A stretch of DNA of 45,303 nucleotides from an uncultured Clostridia bacterium. GTDB taxonomy: Bacteria > Bacillota > DTU014. The stretch covers positions 1-45,303 of the forward strand of contig FIZI01000016.1 of the NCBI GenBank assembly GCA_900016865.1, written 5' to 3'. Positions 36,861 through 45,303 of the stretch are shown here, piece after piece (within the stretch, counting starts at the first letter, position 1; every line of letters begins with the position of its first letter). The translations under genes were made by a program, and so were the position numbers. The notes under the pieces are model-generated. The model did not search any database, had not been told where the DNA came from, and was given only the letters and a program-made list of their open reading frames with translations.

Positions 36861-37958
36861 GTGAGAGCGTACCTGGTGCTTGAAGATGGAACAGTGTATG
36901 AGGGAAGTGCTGTCGGAGCAACAGGAGTGATGTCCGGTGAGGTCGTGTTCACTACTTGTATGACCGGATACCTTGAGGCTTTGACTGATCCGACCTTTAT
37001 CGGTCAAATCGTCGTCATGACGTACCCGCTCATCGGCAACTGCGGGGCCAATGAGGAAGATATGGAATCAGTCAAGCCAGCCTTGCACGGCCTCGTTGTC
37101 AAGGAAGTGAGCAAGTGTCCTAGCAATTGGCGAAGCCAAGAAGATCTCCACGAGATGCTTGGCCGTTACGGTGTTATAGGCCTGGAGGGTGTAGATACGC
37201 GTTCGCTTACCCGCAAGCTGCGCTCTGTTGGGACTATGAAGGGCGTGATATGCTCCCTTCCGGATTTGGCCATCAACTCCTCGACTGCCGCGGAGCTTGC
37301 TGAAATGGCTAGACAGTGCCCACATGTAGACAGGGCTGCGCTTATTCGCCAGGTGACAACGAAAAAACCCTACACAATCGGCGGGGACGGCTACAGGATT
37401 ACGGTCATTGACTACGGGGTGAAGCGAAGCCTCCTGAGATGCCTCCTTGATTTGGGGTGCAGGGTGACAGTGATGCCTGCTACAGCTACACCCTGTGAGA
37501 TCCTGGAGTCCGAACCGCAAGGCATCCTCTTGTCCAACGGCCCCGGTGATCCGAGAGATGCGGGCTATGCCGTGGATACAGTCAGAGAACTAATTGGCCT
37601 GAAACCGTTGCTAGGGATTGGCATAGGGCATCAGATACTCTGCCTGGCTCTAGGAGCCGATGTCCAGAAACTGAAGTACGGCCACAGAGGCGAGAACCAC
37701 CCTGTGAAGGAGCTTGCGACTGGCAGGGTCTTTATTACCTCACAGAACCACGGGTACACGGTAAACCAAGAGACAATAGACCCAGGTGTTGCTTACGTAA
37801 CACACGTCAGTCTCAACGACGGGACCGTAGAGGGAATACGGCATTGTTCGCTGCCAATAGCCTCGATTCAGTTTCACCCGCAGGCATCTCCCGGGTCTCA
37901 CGATACGCGCTTTGTGTTTCGTCGATTCGTCGCTGAGGCCGCACGGTTTGCGTCATAA
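36861..37958 (+). CDS. carA: Carbamoyl-phosphate synthase small subunit with lost glutaminase residues
   Basis: 365 aa, normal CarA length and domains: N-terminal small-subunit domain (about 1-135) and class I glutamine amidotransferase domain (about 180-360). The usual nucleophile motif GICLGHQ reads 'GIGIGHQ', so the catalytic Cys is Gly254 (codon GGC at 37620-37622). The triad motif HPEASPG reads 'HPQASPG': His339 is kept but Glu is Gln341 (CAG at 37881-37883). 'LSNGPGDP' and 'SQNHG' are intact. The fold should be sound but glutamine hydrolysis should not occur. GTG 36861 follows ACGGGGGCGAG; TTG 36819 would overlap argD. Confidence 0.93.
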   Translation: MRAYLVLEDGTVYEGSAVGATGVMSGEVVFTTCMTGYLEALTDPTFIGQIVVMTYPLIGNCGANEEDMESVKPALHGLVVKEVSKCPSNWRSQEDLHEMLGRYGVIGLEGVDTRSLTRKLRSVGTMKGVICSLPDLAINSSTAAELAEMARQCPHVDRAALIRQVTTKKPYTIGGDGYRITVIDYGVKRSLLRCLLDLGCRVTVMPATATPCEILESEPQGILLSNGPGDPRDAGYAVDTVRELIGLKPLLGIGIGHQILCLALGADVQKLKYGHRGENHPVKELATGRVFITSQNHGYTVNQETIDPGVAYVTHVSLNDGTVEGIRHCSLPIASIQFHPQASPGSHDTRFVFRRFVAEAARFAS

Positions 37959-37973
37959 GAGGAGTGACGAGAT

Positions 37974-40900
37974 TTGCCGCTAAAACAGGGTCTTAACACA
38001 GTCATGGTAATTGGGTCTGGGCCGATCATTATCGGTCAAGCCGCGGAGTTTGATTATGCCGGGACTCAAGCATGCCGAGCGCTGCGAGAGGAAGGGATTC
38101 GCGTAGTCCTCGTCAACAGCAACCCTGCAACCATAATGACTGATACGAACGTAGCTGACAGGGTCTACATTGAACCTCTCACTGTCGAAATAGTCTCGCG
38201 GATCATTGAGAGAGAGAGGCCTGACGGGCTATTGGCTACGCTTGGCGGCCAAACCGGGCTGAATCTGGCAGTCGAACTCGCCGAGGCAAACGTACTTAAG
38301 AAGTACGGGGTGTCACTTCTTGGCACTTCGCTTGATGCGATCCGCAAGGCAGAGGACAGAGAACTCTTTAGGGCTACCATGAAAGGGATAGGAGAGCCCG
38401 TTCCCGATAGCACGATCGCACATACGCTGCAGGAGGCTTTGGAGTTTGCGCGCAACACAGGCTATCCGGTGATCGTGCGCCCAGCCTATACGCTTGGCGG
38501 CACAGGCGGAGGGATTGCAGAAAACGAGGAACAGCTGATTGAGATCGCGGTCAGAGGCCTAAAAAACAGCCGTATCCAGCAGATCCTTCTCGAACGAAGC
38601 GTGGCAGGCTGGAAAGAGATCGAATATGAAGTAATGAGAGACCAAGCAGGCAATTGTATATCTGTCTGCAACATGGAAAACATGGATCCAATCGGGATTC
38701 ACACAGGCGACAGCATCGTCGTGGCGCCAACACAGACTTTGACAGAGAAGGAACACCTATTGCTGCGCGGCGCTGCATTTAGGATAATCGAAGCTCTCGG
38801 CATTGAGGGAGGATGCAATGTCCAGTTTGCGCTCAACCCGGACAGTCTCGAGTACTACGTCATTGAGGTCAATCCGAGAGTCAGCAGGAGCAGCGCACTC
38901 GCATCAAAGGCGACTGGCTACCCTATCGCCAGAGTGGCGGCAAAGATAGCGATAGGTATGCGCTTGGACGAGATTGTCAATTCAGTGACTGGAGAGACGT
39001 CGGCATGCTTCGAACCTGCATTGGACTATGTCGTGACCAAGATCCCTCGGTGGCCGTTTGACAAGTTCAACTCCGCTGACAGAGTACTCGGCACCCAGAT
39101 GAAGGCAACAGGAGAGGTCATGGCGATTGACCGCACGTTTGAAGGCAGCCTGTTAAAGGCCGTGCGTTCGCTTGATTCGGGAATTGACTGCCTTGCACTC
39201 AAGGGCATAGAAAACTGGTCTGATCCACAGCTCTTGTCCGGGCTGCAGAAGGCCGACGACCGACGGCTGTTTTGCATTGCCGAAGCCTTGAGACGCGGGT
39301 ATCCTGTTGACGATGTCACCAAAGCATCCGGAGTAGACCGGTGGTTTATACAGAAGATTCATGGAATTGTAGAGCTGGTGTCGACACTTGAGGAGAGGTT
39401 TAGGCACACGCCCTTGAAACCGCCTCTTGATGACGAAACCAAGAGCTTGTTGCGTCTGGCGAAGTCCAAAGGGATTTCGGATGCGCATATTGCACGAATA
39501 GCTGGTATGCCTGAGCACGAGTTTCGCGAGCTCAGGAAGCAAGTGGTGAAGCCAGTCTACAAGACAGTTGACACATGTGCTGCTGAGTTTGACGCATCTA
39601 CACCTTACTTCTACTCCGCTTATGAGGACGAAGACGAGGTTGAGGCCACCACGGCCAGCAAGGTATTGGTCTTGGGGTCCGGACCGATAAGGATCGGTCA
39701 AGGCATTGAATTCGACTACTGCAGCGTGCATTCAGTGTGGGGGTTGAAGGAAGCAGGCGTCGAGTCAGTCATCATCAACAACAACCCGGAGACCGTGAGC
39801 ACGGATTTTGACACCAGCGACCGCCTGTACTTCGAACCGCTCACCATTGAGGACGTCCTGAACGTCGTCGACAAAGAGAAGCCGGATGGCGTCATAGTCC
39901 AGTTTGGAGGCCAAACTGCAATAAACCTCGCCGGACCACTCAAGCAGGCAGAAGTCAGTGTGTTGGGCACAGCTGTTGAGAACATAGACCTCGCCGAGGA
40001 CCGCGAGCTGTTCTCCGAGCTGCTGCGCTCTATAGGCATTCCCCAAGCCGAGGGTCGGACAGCCACTGATATTGACCAGGCCATCGGCATTGCGCAAAAG
40101 ATAGGCTTTCCAGTGCTTGTCAGGCCTTCGTACGTGTTGGGCGGGCGTGCGATGGAAATCGTCTACAACACCGAAGAGCTCTACAGGTACATGAAATTCG
40201 CTACGGAGGTATCGCCGAATCACCCTATACTGATCGATCGCTACCTGAGTGGCAAAGAGGTCGAGGTAGACGCGATATCTGACGGGCAGGACGTGTTTAT
40301 ACCCGGGATCATGGAGCACATAGAGCGTGCAGGAGTCCACTCAGGTGACAGTATGGCTGTGTTCCCTCCGTACACCCTCTCGGATGAGGACATCGAGACG
40401 GTTGTGTCATACACCGTTCGGATAGCCAGAGCTCTACAGGTCAAGGGCCTGTTGAACATCCAGTATGTGTTGCACGACGGCAAGCTCTACTGCCTTGAAG
40501 TCAACCCTCGGGCGAGCAGGACCGTCCCAATCCTCAGCAAGGTGACAGGTGTGCCTATGGTGCGCTGTGCTACAAAGGTGATGCTCGGCGCACGGCTCGG
40601 TGATTTTGGATACGGCACGGGATTGCTCACCCCTCCGCCTTACACTGCGATCAAGGCTCCAGTGTTTTCGTTCGAAAAACTCGGACTGGTGGACACTTCA
40701 CTCGGCCCGGAGATGAAGTCTACGGGAGAGGTGTTGGGGATTGGGGCGACTTACGAAGAGGCATTGTATAAGGTAGTGCTCGCTGCCGGCCTGCGTCTGC
40801 CGAGTTCAGGAAAGGCCCTCATATCCGTTGCAGACAAGGACAAAGGAGAGGTTGCATCTCTCGCATGTGATCTGGTACAGATGGGATTTGAGTTGCTCGG

Positions 40901-41261
40901 CACGCACGACACTGCCAATCACGTCAAAGAGTCGGGGATACCGATCTCATGCGTGCATAACCCGGGAGAGGGCATGCCCAACGTGGTCGATCTAGTACGG
41001 CAGGGTGAGGTTAGCCTGATAGTCAACACTCCTACCAGAGGGCGCAGCACTGAGACGACAGGTTTCAAGATCCGGCGGGCTGCGGTTGAACTCGGGATTC
41101 CGTGCCTTACATCACTTGATACTGCTCGGGCGGTCATCTCAGTAATGAAGGGGTGGCGAGGGGGCAGGTACCCGTCGGTCCGCTCGCTCAATGAATACAT
41201 CAACGATTTCAACAGGTCTAGGATAGATACACAATCGGAAGGAGTGAGCAAGCCTTGCTGA
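37974..41261 (+). CDS. carB: Carbamoyl-phosphate synthase large subunit
   Basis: 1095 aa, full length. Two tandem ATP-grasp halves make carboxyphosphate and then carbamoyl phosphate; '[18 protein letters not shown]' (about 13-30) and '[16 protein letters not shown]' (about 566-581) begin each half. The C-terminal MGS-like domain (about 945-1085) is the allosteric site. There the lysine equivalent to E. coli Lys993, which binds UMP, is Asn ('CVHNPGEG'), while both threonines of the 'THDT' segment remain. TTG 37974 follows AGAGGAG. The downstream overlap with argF is 7 nt. Confidence 0.96.
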   Translation: MPLKQGLNTVMVIGSGPIIIGQAAEFDYAGTQACRALREEGIRVVLVNSNPATIMTDTNVADRVYIEPLTVEIVSRIIERERPDGLLATLGGQTGLNLAVELAEANVLKKYGVSLLGTSLDAIRKAEDRELFRATMKGIGEPVPDSTIAHTLQEALEFARNTGYPVIVRPAYTLGGTGGGIAENEEQLIEIAVRGLKNSRIQQILLERSVAGWKEIEYEVMRDQAGNCISVCNMENMDPIGIHTGDSIVVAPTQTLTEKEHLLLRGAAFRIIEALGIEGGCNVQFALNPDSLEYYVIEVNPRVSRSSALASKATGYPIARVAAKIAIGMRLDEIVNSVTGETSACFEPALDYVVTKIPRWPFDKFNSADRVLGTQMKATGEVMAIDRTFEGSLLKAVRSLDSGIDCLALKGIENWSDPQLLSGLQKADDRRLFCIAEALRRGYPVDDVTKASGVDRWFIQKIHGIVELVSTLEERFRHTPLKPPLDDETKSLLRLAKSKGISDAHIARIAGMPEHEFRELRKQVVKPVYKTVDTCAAEFDASTPYFYSAYEDEDEVEATTASKVLVLGSGPIRIGQGIEFDYCSVHSVWGLKEAGVESVIINNNPETVSTDFDTSDRLYFEPLTIEDVLNVVDKEKPDGVIVQFGGQTAINLAGPLKQAEVSVLGTAVENIDLAEDRELFSELLRSIGIPQAEGRTATDIDQAIGIAQKIGFPVLVRPSYVLGGRAMEIVYNTEELYRYMKFATEVSPNHPILIDRYLSGKEVEVDAISDGQDVFIPGIMEHIERAGVHSGDSMAVFPPYTLSDEDIETVVSYTVRIARALQVKGLLNIQYVLHDGKLYCLEVNPRASRTVPILSKVTGVPMVRCATKVMLGARLGDFGYGTGLLTPPPYTAIKAPVFSFEKLGLVDTSLGPEMKSTGEVLGIGATYEEALYKVVLAAGLRLPSSGKALISVADKDKGEVASLACDLVQMGFELLGTHDTANHVKESGIPISCVHNPGEGMPNVVDLVRQGEVSLIVNTPTRGRSTETTGFKIRRAAVELGIPCLTSLDTARAVISVMKGWRGGRYPSVRSLNEYINDFNRSRIDTQSEGVSKPC

Positions 41262-42223
41262 ACAGCTATCCGCTTCTCACTGACGACCTGGGACTTAGTA
41301 TGCGGGGCAAGGACCTCTTGTGCGTGCATGACCTGTCCCTGGACGAGATCTATAGGGTGTTTGCTGTTGCGTCAGAGCTGAAATCCGAGTTGTACCAAGG
41401 AATACCCCATAGAGTGCTCTCGGGCAAGAGCCTCGGAATGATATTTAGGAAGTCCTCTACGCGCACAAGGGTTTCATTTGAGGTTGGCATATGGCAGCTT
41501 GGCGGTTACGGACTGTACTTGAATGCCGATGACATACAGCTAGGCAGAGGAGAGAGTATAAGCGATACCGCCAAGGTTCTCTCAAGGTATCTGGATGGCA
41601 TCATGATTCGCACCTATGACCATGAGGAAGTGGTCGAGCTCGCAGAGCACTCCTCTGTGCCAGTGATAAACGGGTTGACTGACCTATTTCATCCATGCCA
41701 GGCTTTGGCCGATATGTTTACAGCCTACGAAAAGAGGGGAACACTCGCAGGCCTCAAACTCGCGTTCATCGGTGACGGCAACAATGTGGCGAATTCCCTG
41801 CTTCTTATCTGCGCCAAACTCGGTGTGCATATGAGCTTGGCATGCCCTGAAGGTTATGACCCACCGCAATCAGTAGTTGAGATGGCGAAGCTGGATGCTG
41901 CGCAGAGCGGTGCGCAATTGCAAATCGTCCGCGATCCAATGGAAGCCGCCAGAGACGCGGACATAGTGTACACGGATGTTTGGGCCAGTATGGGCCAGGA
42001 ACTGGAGAAAGTCGAGAGGGCCAAGAGTTTCGCAAATTACCAGGTCAACAGAGAGCTGATGGCGATAGCTAAGCCGGATGCACTTGTCATGCATTGTCTC
42101 CCGGCTTATCGGGGAGAGGAGATCACGGCCGATGTGATAGACGGCCCGAACTCAGTTGTACTTGATGAGGCGGAGAACAGGCTTCACGTCCAAAAGGCCA
42201 TAATGGCACTTCTGATGTCTTGA
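41255..42223 (+). CDS. argF: Ornithine carbamoyltransferase
   Basis: 322 aa. Joins carbamoyl phosphate and ornithine to citrulline. '[10 protein letters not shown]' (carbamoyl-phosphate loop), 'HPCQALADM', 'DVWASMGQE' and '[10 protein letters not shown]' are all intact. TTG 41255 overlaps the end of carB and follows GGAAGGAG; an ATG at 41300 would remove a short leader segment. Being translationally coupled to carB fits direct use of its carbamoyl phosphate. Confidence 0.95.
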   Translation: MLNSYPLLTDDLGLSMRGKDLLCVHDLSLDEIYRVFAVASELKSELYQGIPHRVLSGKSLGMIFRKSSTRTRVSFEVGIWQLGGYGLYLNADDIQLGRGESISDTAKVLSRYLDGIMIRTYDHEEVVELAEHSSVPVINGLTDLFHPCQALADMFTAYEKRGTLAGLKLAFIGDGNNVANSLLLICAKLGVHMSLACPEGYDPPQSVVEMAKLDAAQSGAQLQIVRDPMEAARDADIVYTDVWASMGQELEKVERAKSFANYQVNRELMAIAKPDALVMHCLPAYRGEEITADVIDGPNSVVLDEAENRLHVQKAIMALLMS

Positions 42224-42248
42224 GCAGCTGACTTGGCTGCTCAAGACA
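42216..42248 (+). other. 13-bp perfect hairpin between argF and argG
   Basis: TGTCTTGAGCAGC (42216-42228) and GCTGCTCAAGACA (42236-42248) pair perfectly with loop TGACTTG. The left arm contains the argF stop codon. No T-run follows, so full termination is unlikely; partial attenuation, RNA processing or 3'-end protection of the argCJBD-carAB-argF message would fit. Confidence 0.6.
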
Positions 42249-42272
42249 GACATATGATAGGAGGCAGGTTAC

Positions 42273-43490
42273 ATGAGTGATATCAAGAAGGTAGTACTTG
42301 CGTACTCCGGGGGACTAGATACTTCGATCATAATCCCATGGCTGAAAGAGAACTACGGTTGTGAGGTCATCGCTATGTGCGCCGACGTAGGCCAAGGCGA
42401 CGAGATCGAGCCGCTGCGGGAAAAGGCGGTCAAGTCCGGCGCAAGCAAGATCTACATCCGTGACCTCAAGAAAGAGTTTGTAACGGACTTCGTCTTCCCG
42501 ACGATCAAAGCCCGCGCTGTCTACGAAGGCCGTTATCTCTTGGGCACATCGTTTGCTCGCCCTCTGATTGCGAAACACCTGGTGATGGTTGCCGAAGAGG
42601 AAGGCGCTGACGCTGTCGCTCATGGATGCACAGGCAAGGGAAACGACCAAGTCAGGTTTGAGTTGACTGTGAAAAGGTTCAACCCGGACCTCAAGATCAT
42701 TGCACCGTGGCGTCTGTGGGATATCCGGTCTCGAGAGGACGCAATTGACTACGCTAAGGCACGCGGGATCCCAGTGCCTGTGACCAAGGAGGATAACTAC
42801 TCAAGAGATCGAAATCTGTGGCATCTAAGCCATGAGGGATCAGACCTGGAGAATCCGGCTAACGAGCCGGACTATGAACGGCTCCTCAAGCTGACGGTCA
42901 CTCCTGAGAACGCGCCTGATGAGCCGACTTACGTTGAGATCGAATTCGAACGCGGGGTGCCGATCAGAGTCGACGGCAAGGAGCTGGACCCGGTATCGCT
43001 CTTGTCGTATCTGAACGATGTTGCAGGCAACAACGGAGTAGGAGTGGCAGATCTCGTAGAAAACCGCCTGGTAGGCATGAAGTCCAGAGGCGTCTACGAG
43101 ACGCCGGGCGGAACCGTCCTCTACGCTGCACATCGGGAGCTGGAGTCCATCTGCCTGGACAGGGATACATATCACTTCAAGGAGCTCGTGGCACTGCGAT
43201 TTGCCGAACTCGTCTATTACGGCCAGTGGTACACTCCGCTCAGAGAAGCGTTGTCTGCCTTTGTCGACTCGACACAGCGGTTTGTGACGGGTAAAGTGCG
43301 GATGAAGCTCTACAAGGGCAACTGCACTCCAGCAGGAGTCGAATCGCCGTACTCATTGTACAGCGAGGAGATTGCTACGTTTGGAGCCGACGAGGTCTAC
43401 AATCAGAAGGACGCCGAGGGATTCATCAATCTGTTCGGCCTGCCGCTGAAGGTCCAGGCGCTGATGGAGCGGCGTACAGCAAAGAAGTGA
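42273..43490 (+). CDS. argG: Argininosuccinate synthase
   Basis: 405 aa. Condenses citrulline and aspartate using ATP. The PP-loop '[10 protein letters not shown]' is at residues 10-19, and '[14 protein letters not shown]' (about 116-129) binds substrate. ATG 42273 follows ATAGGAGGC. It lies after the hairpin, so its expression may differ from the upstream genes. Confidence 0.97.
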   Translation: MSDIKKVVLAYSGGLDTSIIIPWLKENYGCEVIAMCADVGQGDEIEPLREKAVKSGASKIYIRDLKKEFVTDFVFPTIKARAVYEGRYLLGTSFARPLIAKHLVMVAEEEGADAVAHGCTGKGNDQVRFELTVKRFNPDLKIIAPWRLWDIRSREDAIDYAKARGIPVPVTKEDNYSRDRNLWHLSHEGSDLENPANEPDYERLLKLTVTPENAPDEPTYVEIEFERGVPIRVDGKELDPVSLLSYLNDVAGNNGVGVADLVENRLVGMKSRGVYETPGGTVLYAAHRELESICLDRDTYHFKELVALRFAELVYYGQWYTPLREALSAFVDSTQRFVTGKVRMKLYKGNCTPAGVESPYSLYSEEIATFGADEVYNQKDAEGFINLFGLPLKVQALMERRTAKK

Positions 43491-43556
43491 TGAGCCGATT
43501 TAGAGCTTTAGCTTTGCTGCTCGATGTATCTAACGAGTTCGAGGGAGTGGGTAGGG

Positions 43557-44930
43557 ATGGCGAAGCTCTGGTCAGGAAGGTTTACCAAAGAGCAGGATTC
43601 CCTAATGGACAGTTTTCACTCGTCTATCCAGTTTGACAACCGACTCTACGCGGAGGACATCCGTGGGAGCATCGCACATGTTCGGATGCTCGGATCCTGC
43701 GGAATCATCACAGATGATGAAGCACAGGTGATTGAGGACGGGCTATGGGATCTCCTCGAGGACATCGAGGCCCAACGAGTTGAGTTCTCTCCTGAGGCTG
43801 AAGACATACATATGAACATCGAATCACTGCTGATTGAGAGGATCGGGGATGTTGCTCGAAAGCTCCATACAGCCAGAAGCCGCAACGACCAGGTTGCTCT
43901 CGACACTCGCATGTATGTGCTAAGAGAGATAGATGAGATCATAGACCTGATCAGGCGCGTTCAGGCAGCGCTTGTTGAGCGGGCCGAAGAAAACCTCGGA
44001 GTCTTGATGCCGGGATACACCCATCTACAGAGAGCTCAGCCCATATTGCTGTCTCACCATCTGATGGCCTACTTCTTCATGCTGCAGCGTGACCTTGAGC
44101 GTCTCGAGGACTGCGCCAAGCGGACAAACGTGATGCCGCTTGGTGCAGCAGCCTTGGCGGGAACCACCTTCCCTATAGACAGAGAGCGAGTCGCCAAAGA
44201 GCTTGGCTTTGATGGGATCACCGAAAACAGCATCGATGCTGTATCGGACAGAGACTTCGTCATGGAGTTGCTCGGATGCATATCAATAATCATGGTACAT
44301 CTGAGCAGATTCTCTGAGGAGATCGTCCTCTGGTCCTCATCGGAGTTTGGGTTTGTCACTCTTGATGAGCGTTATTCGACAGGAAGCAGCATCATGCCGC
44401 AGAAGCGAAATCCTGACTCTGCAGAGCTTGTCCGCGGCAAGTCGGGGCGGGTCTTCGGCAACCTCTTGGCTCTGCTTGTGACCATGAAGGGGCTTCCCTT
44501 GGCGTATAACAAGGACATGCAGGAAGATAAGGAACGGCTGTTTGACTCAGTAGATACGGTGAAAGGCTGCCTGACCATTATGGAGAGGCTGATCGACACC
44601 ATGGTTTTTAACGCAGAGAGGATGCGTACGGCTTGTGCAGGCGGATTTATGACTGCGACGGATGTGGCAGACTATCTCGTCCGAAAGGGCATACCGTTCA
44701 GGACGGCTCATGAGATCGTAGGCAAGATAGTGCTGTTTTGCGAAAAACGCGGTTTGTCCTTCTCGGACCTGAAGCTCGAAGATTGGCATTCGTTCAGCGG
44801 CGTCTTCGAGGAGGATGTCATGGATGTGGCAGACTTGGACGCGTCTGTCTCAGCTCGAGACGTGTACGGCGGTACAGCTCACAGCCGAGTTGTGGAGCAG
44901 ATCGAGCTCGCCAAGAAGCTCCTTGGGTGA
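43557..44930 (+). CDS. argH: Argininosuccinate lyase
   Basis: 457 aa. Splits argininosuccinate into arginine and fumarate. The superfamily signature 'GSSIMPQKRNP' is at 276-286, with the catalytic serine loop, and 'GYTHLQRAQP' is at 153-162. ATG 43557 gives the standard 'MAKLWSGRF' start with GAGGGAG upstream; ATG 43524 would add 11 atypical residues. Last arginine gene of the operon; no terminator is seen after it. Confidence 0.96.
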   Translation: MAKLWSGRFTKEQDSLMDSFHSSIQFDNRLYAEDIRGSIAHVRMLGSCGIITDDEAQVIEDGLWDLLEDIEAQRVEFSPEAEDIHMNIESLLIERIGDVARKLHTARSRNDQVALDTRMYVLREIDEIIDLIRRVQAALVERAEENLGVLMPGYTHLQRAQPILLSHHLMAYFFMLQRDLERLEDCAKRTNVMPLGAAALAGTTFPIDRERVAKELGFDGITENSIDAVSDRDFVMELLGCISIIMVHLSRFSEEIVLWSSSEFGFVTLDERYSTGSSIMPQKRNPDSAELVRGKSGRVFGNLLALLVTMKGLPLAYNKDMQEDKERLFDSVDTVKGCLTIMERLIDTMVFNAERMRTACAGGFMTATDVADYLVRKGIPFRTAHEIVGKIVLFCEKRGLSFSDLKLEDWHSFSGVFEEDVMDVADLDASVSARDVYGGTAHSRVVEQIELAKKLLG

Positions 44931-45015
44931 GCGGGGCCTCGCATCAGCCTCATGCCAGGTCGATCGATGGTGCGGAGTTCACAGCTTCAGTCTTGCTGCT
45001 TGGGAGGACGATGAC

Positions 45016-45303
45016 TTGGATATCTCTGAAACAGATGGAGCATGCACGGCAGGCGCCGGGGCGCGGCAGTGCATGCTCATGATTTGTTGGGCTGTTGCAT
45101 TTCTGCTTGGCAGCATGACAGGCCCGGTTGGTGCAACTGTTCATGGGCTCGTAGCTAAGTACGGCCTCTCATTGACAAGTGCAGGATTGATCCCGCTGAT
45201 GATGGGTGCCGGCAGGCTGATCACTGCGGCCGGATCCGGCTGGATTAGCGACATATTGGGTCGTCGGCCGGTCATGGCTGTCGGATGCGTAGTTATAGCA
45301 GCT
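45016..45303 (+). CDS. Major facilitator superfamily transporter, N-terminal fragment
   Basis: 96 codons are visible and the frame runs off the window end. Two hydrophobic segments ('CWAVAFLLGSMTGPVGATVHG' region and 'AGLIPLMMGAGRLIT') flank the MFS motif A-like loop 'GWISDILGRRPVM'. I place the start at TTG 45016, 8 nt after GGGAGG; ATG 45073 is an alternative that would drop an unusual 19-residue N-terminus. It lies 85 nt after argH and may be in the same operon. Substrate is unknown. Confidence 0.75.
   Translation, partial: MDISETDGACTAGAGARQCMLMICWAVAFLLGSMTGPVGATVHGLVAKYGLSLTSAGLIPLMMGAGRLITAAGSGWISDILGRRPVMAVGCVVIAA

Overview
The window is a chromosomal segment of a spore-forming member of the Bacillota (Clostridia- or Limnochordia-like; the exact lineage cannot be fixed from this sequence). 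This rests on the order of the ribosomal superoperon (tuf, S10, spc, alpha, then ecfA1-ecfA2-ecfT ... truA-rplM-rpsI), zinc-binding S14 and adenylate kinase, a KOW-domain protein between map and infA, rpsD inside the alpha operon, the germination genes sleB-ypeB and a cwlD-like amidase, and a Bacillus-type argCJBD-carAB-argF cluster. GTG and TTG starts are common and Shine-Dalgarno sites are strong. No rRNA, tRNA, CRISPR array or insertion sequence was seen.

Layout. 1-180: 3' end of tuf. 371-15848: ribosomal superoperon with secY, adk, map, infA and rpoA, closed by an intrinsic terminator at 15903-15928. 15987-18542: ECF vitamin-transporter module. 18663-24807: a block between ecfT and truA, which are usually adjacent; it holds an acidic orphan protein, sleB, ypeB, a beta-CASP metallo-hydrolase, ccdA and a membrane-anchored thioredoxin. 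24804-26816: truA, then rplM-rpsI behind their own promoter and a probable leader RNA. 26992-28999: a methyltransferase and a CwlD-like amidase fused to a GerMN domain, in the same order as ybaJ...cwlD of Bacillus. 29090-31482: MEMO/AMMECR1 fusion plus radical SAM enzyme. 31495-32148 (minus strand): a Nudix-like protein. 32333-44930: the arginine operon argC-J-B-D-carA-carB-argF-argG-argH behind a promoter overlapped by an ArgR-type box. 45016-45303: start of an MFS transporter.

How the genes fit together. The arginine operon can take glutamate-derived N-acetyl intermediates to ornithine, then, with carbamoyl phosphate, to citrulline and arginine. Its CarA subunit looks catalytically dead as a glutaminase: the nucleophilic Cys is Gly254 and the triad Glu is Gln341, while His339 is kept. 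This predicts an ammonia-dependent, arginine-dedicated carbamoyl-phosphate synthase, an outcome resembling animal CPS1. Separately, sleB, ypeB, ccdA, the StoA-like thioredoxin and the CwlD-GerMN fusion form a coherent spore-cortex and germination set wrapped around truA-rplM-rpsI. The infA-rpmJ gap can fold into a three-way junction with a mutually exclusive alternative hairpin near the rpmJ ribosome-binding site, a candidate for autoregulation of the alpha operon.
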